From assembly GCA_029204225.1 (NCBI GenBank), contig CM055095.1:45557446-45621445 (forward strand): a DNA stretch of 64,000 bases, in the 5' to 3' direction. Both the position numbers and the translations under genes were made by a program. This DNA is from Diphasiastrum complanatum (lineage: Eukaryota; Streptophyta; Lycopodiopsida; Lycopodiales; Lycopodiaceae). Positions 47,101 to 58,200 of the stretch are shown piece after piece; the first letter of the stretch is position 1; every line of letters begins with the position of its first letter. A model generated the notes under the pieces. It saw only the letters and a program-made list of their open reading frames with translations, did no database searches and was not told the DNA's origin.

Positions 47101-47902
47101 CAAAGCTCTCTTGGATGGAACCTAAAAATTATGTCCTATAATGCCATTTGTGGGCCCAACATACTTTTGGAGTAAGATTTTTGTGACACATTATACTCAA
47201 TAATGTTATTGAAGCAGAATGTAGGGAGCAAGGTTGTTTCTTACAGCATATGAAACATGGAAAACTTCCCACATTCCACATGGATCGACTTCTCTTTAAA
47301 ATTTTTATTGCTGAAAAATAAATTTCTTTTTCTTTCATTTTTGTCATATGAAACATGGGAAATGTAATATACTCTGCATGGAACATACGTTTCTAAAAAA
47401 TCTTTTTCTCTGTCAAACAAATGTGTCTATTTTGCTTATTTAAAAAATTCAGCATGTACGAATCATGTTCCATTTCGTACTTATGGAATAGAATGTAACT
47501 TTAGAAAACTGATGTACCGAGCTGGAGGTGCCTTTTAGAAAATTTCTCAAAATGTTTCTCTTCAAAGTGGAAACTAAGTGCTTGTATGGAACGGAATGTA
47601 CCTTAAAAATGAATCCCAAGATGGGTATCTATAGGTCCACTATGTACATAGATGTTTCAATTGAAAATTAAGTGCTTGCATCTGTGCACTGTTAGGTCTC
47701 CAGAATTGCTGGCAAGACACGAGTTGGGGCTTGTACAATCACTTCAAGCACAAGAGCTATCAATGGTGTTGTACTTGTAGTCGATGCTATTTTTGGTTCT
47801 ATCAATCCCCTTACAGGGCTATCCGCCGATCTATCATTGAATGCCTCCACCGTGCAAGAGGCTTCAAAAGTTGCAGATGCGACTTTCTTCAATACATCCA
47901 AG
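44156..47902 (+). CDS. FAS1 half of the fusion (exons 1-4)
   Basis: Exon 1 gives the signal peptide (LIVPFVAFLLMLTNWVA) and the lead-in NSTILSVVSSDPDL. Exon 2 carries TILDKAINAAGVNVLLSNLD and the H1 motif YSLFAPTNAVF (84-94), then LHQLLLNH (to 134). Exon 3 continues GFVKGYNAIAPISFGDLVL. Exon 4 carries the H2 motif INGVVLVVDAIF (185-196). These are the landmarks of one complete fasciclin domain, an extracellular adhesion fold. There is no Pro/Ser-rich arabinogalactan region and no GPI signal, unlike typical plant FLA proteins. The acceptor of exon 4 (CTCCAG at 47703) is chosen because only it keeps phase with the donor at 45516. The stretch CVHKYYYTSSCQSV in exon 2 is unusual for FAS1. Confidence 0.78.
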
Positions 47903-50900
47903 GTATTGTATCCCTACAGTGCCTACACTTATTGTAACAATCACTGTTGTTTTGAATTTTTTCATGATTAGAAACGTTCTGATAATTCAAATCTATTTGC
48001 GATTGGATTTGAGAATTTACATCACTTTTTTGGTGAAGATTTTGCATTCTCTCATGCAGATTTTTGAATCATTATGCTTTCCAACGATTTGAACTTTGAA
48101 ATCAAATTTCTTATCAATTAGATGCTGTGCAGTGGGATTACAGTTTTAACAATTCCTTGCTCTTTGCATTCCTAGTTCAGCTTTCTCAAAAATTTGTATT
48201 TTCTTCTTGGATTTTTTTGATTTGTTATTGTAACTTTTATCTCTAGAGGGAGGAAATGGCGGAAGGAGTACAACTGTTAAATATTCCAGCTTTCCAGATG
48301 AATAGAAACTTAGTGGCATTTCCTGATGGCGGACTTGAGCATTCACCTGTTCTTGTCTTTGATCCAAGTTTGAATACCAAAGGGTTTCAGGGTCCAGACG
48401 GGAAATTCAAGTATCCTGAACTTCAAAATGTCATTCGCCCTTCAGACAATGTTGATTTGGCATATATGACTGTAAGTATATAACTCTTTTGATGCAGTAG
48501 TACAGAATTTTTGGGATACTACTGTGAAAATCACAAAAAGCAAAATGTTTATTGCTTGTACCTGATATTTAACTAATGCGATTAAGCATTGCAGGTTCTT
48601 GAACTAGGGGCACTTATTAGAACTAAACAAGTAACATCCTTGGAACTTGTGAACATCTTCACAGATCGGCTTAAGAGGTGACTAAACTTTTTTTGCCATA
48701 TTGGGCTAGAATTATGCAAACTACTGTTGGTGAACGTATGCTGCTTTATGAGCGGTAGACTGTTAAACAAAAAGCAAAATTTTCACTGCTTACTATTTTA
48801 TCAATACCAAAGCATAAGTTGCTTTCTGGATCTCAAGACAGCCTAGGATTCCAACATTTCGACTTTTGAAGAAACTTAGTGGAGTGAAATTCCTATTTTC
48901 GGAGACCTCTAACACAAAATCAAACTCAATAGTTTTGTGGTCCTTTTTGGAAAGCATTGCTAGTAGACAGTTTGCTGCTCTTTGAGGTTTTGATTTTGAT
49001 GCTATCTTCTATATGTCTTTGTAACTATTGGTTACTTGGTAGGTCCTTCCATACAAGAGGCTTACGAAGCAAGGGAACACTCAGGGGTCAAGGTTCAAAG
49101 CCATAATATGAAACATGATCCTTGCCACTAACTATTTAGTTTGTAGACATTCCGTAAGCCCAATGATAAAAAGGTTCCCTTTGGCCATTACACTGAAACA
49201 AGGCTCTTTGGGAGTTATAAATATAGAATAACGTGAGGCCAACTCAGATGACTCAGACTACCAGTCGGAGTATGAGTCATTGTCCCAGTGATTTTATACT
49301 GTTTGATCATTTCATTGTACTGGACTGTGAAGGCCCTATGAACCTTAAGAGGATGCTTGATGTGCAATTGCTTGGGATGCCCCGCTCCTCTCTACATACA
49401 ATGAACCCAACCCCCCTTTCGCAACATTTCTCAGTCGCCTCCTAGGCCTATCTGCAGGAGGAAGTGGCTCCGCCTGTGTCTCTGCGTCGGGGTCCACTAG
49501 CAATTGTTCTATATCATCCCACCGCTCATCCTCCCTCTCCCCCTCATCCATCCACTCCTCGTAGTCCACTTTATACTCCTCTGCCTCCGCGCGTGAACCC
49601 TCCTCATCTTCCTCCTCCCTATTTGGTCTCCTCCCAGCTGCTCTCCTGTGGGGTCGTGCAGATCGGGCCTTGGCATCTATTTGCATGTGCAAGTCCTGAA
49701 AGATATCATTCTCAACCTCGGCCTGCGTAGGAGGTCCTCGAGGAACGGTGGCATTGGTGTCGAGCATGCACAAGTCAGGGGTCACCTGCAACCACAATAG
49801 AAACCGAGTTATCACAAAATTTTTATTGTTGAGTTAACAAGATATGTATTGATACTAACAATGACGAAAACCAATACATATCAAAACCAGATAAAACATA
49901 AACTAACCCCCAACAACTCTCCAGATGCTGTGTAACATCGTAGCATTCGCGCATTGCTAGAAACATACACCAGTCGCCTGCACTGATCGATCGAGAGCTA
50001 GTTCCTCCTCTTTATGTGATAAATGGACCGAGTGCTCCAGTTCTGCTCACAGGCGAAAGCTGAACAGTCATTTGACAACACTCTCTCTGTCAAACGCTAG
50101 AGATCTGCATGGATGGCCCCGATAACCCCACCATGTCACAGGATGCATTGGTCTTGCCTCCTCGTGCGCTGGTCCCATGCAAATGTGCCTAAAAGCATGA
50201 ATCAAATGGGCATGAATCATTGAAGCACTTTAGAGTTCCTTAAAAAACTTGTCAAGAATACCTAGTCCTGGATAAACTCGCTCTGTATACTCCACCCATC
50301 CTCGGTGGAGCTCCAAGTCATCCCGCCGTCTACCAGTGCGCCACAGGGGGTGCAATATATGGGCCATCGCGTGGATGGGTATGTTGAAGTAATCTCACCT
50401 CTCTTGCCAAATGTCTAGTAGCAAGGGATAGGACCTGGCCTTGTCCAAGCTGAATCATATATAATATATATATTATATATTACTTACTATTGGATCTAAA
50501 AATTTGAAGTTTTAAAAATATTTTAGAAAACAATCAGAACAATATCATCTGACAAAAGTGTGGAGAGGGAGCAACCTTGCTTCACCTCAATGGTGCTCCA
50601 TATACAGTCTGAGATGCCAGTGTCACTCCGATAACAACCAACAACTCGCTCATAAAGTGCCATCATTGCCAAGACTATATCAGTGGAAAAGCCAAAATCA
50701 CGTAACCTCTGGATGAGGAGAGTGTGGGACAAAATCAAAGGCTTTCTTGAAGTCAACAAAACAACAGTAAACCCTTTGTCTCCTATGTCTGACTTCCTCA
50801 ATGATAGCTTGAAGAGTGAAGATATGGTCTGTAGTGGAATAATGAGCTTGGAAACCAGCCTGTCCCAATGCATGTAATCTTTTGATCTCCACTTCTGAAT

Positions 50901-52157
50901 TAACTGCGGATTGGAGAATGCTACCATGCAACTTCGCAATGACGTGCCGAATCATGATAGTGTGATCGTAGGCACGTTTTTTATTATAGAGTGTGCGGAG
51001 ATCGGTGAGCAATATGAAGAGCACCGAATTATGAATCATCGAATCGCGATTTCATGCATCTATGACTGAAAGTAATATAAAAGTAAAGGACGCCACTGTA
51101 ATAATGTATCATTGATGCATGTAATGGCCATCATATGGACATGTATGTTCATAACATGTACCAAGCACACCCAAATTTTGTTTGAAGTTCAAAATGTTGG
51201 AAATGGTTCTAGAGATTTTTCATCCAATATCTAGAAAAGATTTTACTCGCGTGTTTTTCTCTTGTTGTCTTCTAATTATTTTTGGTGTTCTATAACATAG
51301 CATATTCCAATGCAATGGGATATTTTTTGATTTGAACTCTCTTTTCGTAAAGAAACGAGTTGGTATGTTGCTATGTTGGGAGCACAAATGAAATGAAGTG
51401 GGGCGGTTATACCAAAACATTCTCATACGATTGGCAGTAGATTATTAAGATATTTGCTCTTTGACTTTTGAATGAGAATTCAGAATACTGTCTTGCTTCA
51501 TCAAAGTACTCTCTTAAATATCTACAACTAGTTTGAATACTTGCAACAACCTACTGATTTTCCTAGAGTTGCTTGCTGTTTAATTAGTGAGATTGATGAG
51601 AAAATTGCTATGAATATTTGACAAACTTCAGATGTTAGGCATCTCCATAGAATACGTTTTGCTCTATTGATGCATTCGCCAAACTTGTTATATTATTTTA
51701 GCTGATTTATTTTAAACGATATGATTCAAATTTCAAAGTTGTGGGCCTTATAAAGTAGCTTCAAATTTCTATGAATGCTAAATGTGTTAGGTATGATGAT
51801 ATTTTGAAAGTGGTTATCACGTACACGGAGAAGCTTGCAAAGGAGCAAGCTTCAACTGCAGACAATTTGCTTGAGAAAGGCATTTACCTTGGTATGCTTC
51901 ACTTCTAATGTCAAAAATCAATTTGATTCTTTTAATAGCTCAAAAAGGAAGCAAGACACCAAGCTCTTGGTGATAGAGAAGAATGCCAGTCCATGTGTTT
52001 ACAATGAGGTTATCTATTTATTGTCTGTGACAGGCCCACTACATGGAATACCGTATGGTTTGAAGGACATCATTGCTGTACCAGGCTATAGAACAACTTG
52101 GGGGTCTACATCCTTCAAAGATCAGTTCATCAATCAAGAAGCTTGGGTATATCAAAG

Positions 52158-52199
<42 letters not shown>

Positions 52200-52220
52200 G
52201 CACACGCACACGCACACGCA

Positions 52221-52252
<32 letters not shown>

Positions 52253-55200
52253 CGCACACACACACACACACATACAACCTCAGTGGTTTGTGAGTATGCT
52301 AGATATGTGCCTATTGTTGAAATTGAAGTGATTTTAGTTATGATCAAAATTCCACATATGGTAAACCGTAAGAGACATGAAGCTTCATCGAGGAGATGAA
52401 TCAAAATTTTTGATGTGAGCAAAATAATATGATTGCTCCTTTGAAGAGAAGTGCTTATTGCTAGCTATAGCTAGATCTCTATGTATTGTGTATCAATATG
52501 AGCTAGACAACTATCATAAATTTTTGAACCTTCACCCAACTGTAAATGAGGATCTCATGCCTTTCTATACTCTTCTAGAACCCCGTAGCAAGGAAATGAT
52601 CTGAATCTGAATATTTGGGGTTTAGGGGTGGACTTTCCTTTCCCATCGTTGAAATTTGACCCAAAAATTTGGGCCCGAAATCTCCATCAATAAATCATGG
52701 GCCCATTGAAACCCAAATAGCATATTCAGGGGTGCAAATGGAGTCTAAAATCTGTGGATTGAAACTCCAAATACCTATATTTCAGGGTGTAAATACTTTC
52801 AATTGTGATACTAAAAGCAATCAATTATTCATCACATTCTAGAAAGGACCAGATACTCATGAGAGATTTATTAAACTGCACTTTTGCATTTTGTTGTGAG
52901 AGATGACAATGAACGTTAAGTGAGAGAGATGTAGTTTGTTAATGTCTTCGGGCCCACGTTATGTAATTCCTTTTCCACCCACAAAGAGACCATAATTCAT
53001 CAAGTACTGTTCAGCATCTATGACTCAAAAGTACATTGACAACTACAGATTAGTGAGGAGTACACTGACTAACCACCATGTGGCACAAATTGGACGTTAA
53101 CAAATCTGAAGCTTATTATGACACAATAATAGTTCAACACTTGCAAGTTGTTGATGTATTATCAATAAAAGGTGGTGCAAGAGATGCTGTATATGGCAAC
53201 ACACAACATGGTGGAAGGAGGATGCTCTGGGAGAAGAGCATTCTCAGGTGGAGCAATACATTTGCATGATGCCCAACATGGGTAAACGAGGAAAGGAACA
53301 TTGTGGAAGGAGGATGGTTTGGGTAAGAGCATTCTTGAGTGGAAGAGTTGTAGAACCCCGAGGGCTCCGTTTGTGAAAGAAGTAATATGTTCATCACGAC
53401 GTCATTACCCCTATCTATCTTGCTTGATAAGTATGCAGCTCTTCAACTAGAGGTGATTCTGATGAAAATAGACATGTTAGAAGCACTAGAAGTTGTTAAA
53501 TATACAATTCAAAGTTGTCTTTTGCTCATTTTGAGCGCACCAAAATAAATATTGAAAATTGGAATTTCAAGGCATGCAGAAACTTAGTAGGATCGCTTAT
53601 TTTGAGGGTCAAAGCTAAGAAAACCGACCTGAAGATCTCTGCAATTTAAAGGTCCCAAATCATGGAGTTCGAGGTGTGAGTAGCACCAAACAACCGACAG
53701 ATCAGGTTTGGAGTTTTTAGCAGCAAACTAACAGTCTTTGAAGCAAATGAGAGCAAGAATTACAGGCTCAGGCCCTAGAACTGAAGCAAATGAGTACCTA
53801 ATTTTCTTTTATCAAACAGAGAGTTCCCGAGTCACTGTTTGATGTGTGAATATTCACCAAACATTTACAAATCAGATCTGAAGGTCCTAGCAGCAACTTA
53901 GTACTGATGTAGGAAGCAAACAAGAGGAAATTTGAGGGGTTTGAACTTAAAAATGAAGCAAATAAATAGGTTGCTAAAAATTTCAGCCTATACATACAGA
54001 ACTTGATCTTTTCAGTCTCTTTGTGTTCAATGTCCTGAAAAATAGAAAGAGGTTTAGCACCCTGATTCTGGTGCATATTTGAAATGAAAGCGAGGTAGAG
54101 CTGATTTGGCAAAAGAACAAGAAATTCAATCGACAGATGCTTGTTTATCAAAGATGGAGCTCTTTGGAGACCTGACGCCCTACTACTCTAGATTTAAGAA
54201 GCAGAAAAACACTATCGCCTTCTCTCATAAAGCAAATTTGCAATAGAGCCTTAACAAAAAGCGGATCTTGATGTCCAGAAAAGCCATAAGCCTGCTGTGG
54301 CATTCTGACGGACCAGCACTGTACAGTACATAATTTCAAAAAATCCAATTCAAAGAGTTTCACATCGATTGGGGAGTCAAGCCAATTTCTTTAAATCATA
54401 TCTTTGAGGAGCTAATTTTTCTTTGGCCCTTTATATTTTTTCCAAATTTGAAAAAAGTGTCGGTTTTTTGGAATTGTTTTGCAGTAGGTCAATATGAACG
54501 TACAGACAATAATTTGATTTGACTCGAATTGACCGACTGGGTGGCGCTACAGTAGGTGTAGTTTTGATGCATGTAAACTCTTTCACTCACTTTTCCTAAC
54601 TCAGAAAGTGCTATCATAACTAAGTTACGAGCAAAATCTCTATAAGCATAATGACCGAAGCAGAGTAAAAATTAAAAAACAAATTAATTAATATGACAAA
54701 TGATCAACACAATATCACCTCTATGGCAGCTTCAGATAGCTATGAATTTTTACGACAGTTACTAACTTTCAAGATACATCCAAAAGTCAAACTAGAGAAT
54801 TGTGACATTATACCCAATCTACTTTTCCATAAATTCCTGTTCTTCGTCCAAGTACATCTTTTTGAAAATTCCACTCTACTTGCTCGCTGATCAATGAATG
54901 CACTAAAATTTTGAGGTTGTGAACCAAAGAAGCCGTATGCCTCCCTAAGATTGAGAAGAATGAAGTTTATTGATAACATGAACAAAAAGTCTCAAAATGA
55001 TTGCTCTACTCAAAGAGAATAGGTAGCCCTAATTTGTTTATATCTACTCTAAGCTATCTGAGCCAGAGTTGCTATGCTAAGGTTCTATATCTTCAACCAA
55101 TTATGAATGAGGCTTCCAGTTATTTTTAGCCATTTCAAATGCCACTGCACTCTCTTATTCTGATATTCTATGGAGGGAGGGCTTAAATTTGTATACTTAC

Positions 55201-58200
55201 AGCTAGACTACCTTTGCGAGTTGAAATTATGCCAAAAACGTCATTAATAAATGACGGATCCATAGAAAACTTATCTTTGCTAGAGTTTCAACTTCTAAAT
55301 CACGTTTGAAAATTTTCAAATCCAAAGTTGAACTCCGCCTTTAATTATTCCAAATTAGCTTATCTGAACAAGGAGGATAGTTTTGACAAAGTGAAGCGCT
55401 CATATTTGAAAAAATCTATGGTTTCTCAAGGGTAAAAAATGAGGAGCGATTGGAAAGAAAGGTTTTGCATTCATGACTGGAGCACAATACTTGATATTGG
55501 ACATCTAGCTTTAATGTCGAATCAGTCTGCTGCTTTGTTTAAAACCATGTAGGGCTTTGCTTTACTTTTGGTCCCTGCTGGGCTTTTATTTACACACACA
55601 ACTTCATGAATGAGAACTTTGATTGAAAGAGAGCCATTTTTTGTGTGGAAAATTTGGCACTTAATCTTGGTCAACATTGAAGCTAAAGATTTAAGGAATT
55701 GCAATAGTTGAGGCATGATAGTTGAAGTTTCAAGCTTGAATTCTTACAGAGGATGTTCTTATATCACAGGCTAAAGGCAGCTGGTGCAGTGCTTATAGCT
55801 AAGCTAGTAACTGGATCTTTAGCTTATGATGACATCTGGTTCGGTGGACGCACACGAAATCCTTGGAATATTGAGGAGTTTTCAACTGGATCTTCTGCTG
55901 GGCCCGCTGCTGGCACTTCAGCTGGTCTGACCGTCTACTACAATTGTTATTGCATGCTCCTTTTGAATTTGATTATTTAGAAGAGGCCTTTCTATCAACA
56001 GTTTTGCCAGTCTTCTTTGCATAGTGTCCGTCCAACATTGAGTTATACAGAGTGCTTGTTCTAATTGTCAGTTCCTCTGTATTTTGCCGATCCAACATAC
56101 TTGTGGCAGGTTTGGTCCCCTTTGCGATTGGATCAGAGACAGCTGGCTCTATCACTTATCCTGCAGCACGTACAGGAGTTACTGCTATAAGACCAACATT
56201 TGGAATGGTTGGACGTTCAAGTGTGTTTTCTTTGTCAAAGAGCTTGGTATATTCACCTTTTCTGTGTGAAATCAACTTGTTTTCTCTTTGTATTTTGGAC
56301 CAACTCACTTGGAGCAATATCACAAAGCAACCTGTGATCAACGTTCAGTCTGGAAGTTTTTTCCAATTCGGTTGACCTTTCAGTGGAAGACTTCCAATAT
56401 TCCTGAATTGGTTGCTGCTCTGTAGAAACCTCAAACCTGATTTCACTTCCAGAAAGGGTCCAATCTGAGGTCCTTCCTTCTGACATGTGAAGCCTTACGC
56501 CTCAGGCTTTCACCCTTGGCGATTGGCTTCACATAGTCGAAGAGCCTTAATCTGGGCCCTTCTCCCCCCACTCGACAAAAGACTCATTCAATTGGGATGC
56601 TAAATATGAATGACTTTATTTTAGGTTGAAAGCATGAAGGTATGTAGAACTGTTTGAGCTGTAACTTACATGAACATCTAGGTGCTGAAGATTAGAACAT
56701 GCAACATACATGAACATCTAGGTGTTGAAGATCAGAACAGGCCACATCAAGACATAAGAGAGATGGAGAAAACATAATGCTTATATTAGAGAAATTGCAA
56801 ATACTGCAATGAGAATGAGAGAGACAAAGATGAAGTTATGCAGAAGTTGTCTCCTCACATCTAATCCACTGCTTCCAAAACCTGTTATGCTTAGAAGAAC
56901 CGGACCATATTAATTACATCATGTGAGGCATAGTCGTGTCGTTAGATCTTCGATATAGTTGGTACATTGTGAATACATTCAATGACCAATGAGTGCACTT
57001 AAATGTCCAGTGCACTAATTCACAACTGATTTAGCTCATTACTCAAATGTGATAGCTAGAAACTGAAAAAGAGCACACTGCTGACAACTTTTGTGAAGTC
57101 ATGATGTTGTCATAATGGATGTATAAATCATATCCCTAACACTAAGTTTGTCAACTCTAAACCTTAAACCCTACCATTTTGATGTATTTGGCCTCTCTTG
57201 GTTGGAAGATATATTCCTAAATAGAATATCAGTGTCTGGAGCACTTATGTTGTCACCATGATTTAATTAGATCAGCCCCAGAACTTGGTTGCATTTTTGT
57301 GCCCTTCTTGTCCCATACGTCTGAGAAGTTTCATCTATAGCTGTCCAATGAAGGAAGACGGGGGTCGGGGTTGGGGGGGCGTGGGGGGTGCCTGAGCTTG
57401 GTTAGGCCAGTGGGTTCTCCAGAAATTCCTTAATGAAATTGTGTAACATGAGATCCACTTTCCCTACCCTTTCAATATGTTAAAAAACCATAAACCTAGT
57501 TTAAACGGTAAAGTCTGGATATAAGGAGTACATGTAGTGAAGTCCTTTTGCTTAGCTTTTCAATATAATCCAAAACCTTAAACTTCAAAATTTACCAGTA
57601 AATACTGATTTTGTATATTTAGGCCAAAGTTTCATCTCATGATATGTCTTTGTTGCAGGATAAGCTTGGTCCATTTTGCCGAAGTGCTGCAGATTGTGCT
57701 GTGATTCTTGATATCATTCGTGGAAAGGATCCAGGTGACACGTCCTCCAAGGACATCCACCTGAAAGACCCATTCTCAATAGATGTTTCGAAGCTGACTG
57801 TTGGTTACCTTGCAGATGCAGACATGGAGGTGAGTTTTCAGTCTAATTCAAGGTCTGTTGATGACTTCTATAGTTTCTTCCTTTTTTTACTACTATCATA
57901 GTAGAACTTGTCTTTATATGACCTTGGGTTTTTGTTGTGTAAATCAAAAGGACTTAACAATCTAACCATAGAGCTTGAGTATCTGTAATAGTATCATTGT
58001 GAAAATCGTCTTGATACATTTGAGTTTCACTTTTAAGGTTGTGTGGGTGCTCAAACACAAAAGAGTCCAGATTGTACTGATAGAGCTCAAGTATTTTATT
58101 CATCTTCATCATAAAAATCACTTCGATATGATTGTGGAGTTTCTTTGCTTTTAAGGCTGTGCAGCTGCTAAAATCAGGAGTTAAGATTGTACCCATAGAG

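Larger units (their letters stand above)
48678..51790 (+). other. Intron 6 of FAS1-amidase gene (3.1 kb), carrying transposon debris
   Basis: Donor GTGACT, acceptor GTGTTAG. It contains a hAT remnant and a LINE remnant, both antisense to the gene. Confidence 0.75.

Noticed and set aside
48256-48483. Amidase as a separate gene starting at Met 48256
   Set aside because: Possible, but a TTATCTCTAG acceptor lies just upstream, the phase fits exon 4 exactly, and exon 4 has a good donor; a single fused gene is the simpler reading.
49345-49815. 156-codon acidic minus-strand frame as an independent gene
   Set aside because: It continues the hAT remnant upstream at 49980-50460 and lies in an intron of the plus-strand gene.
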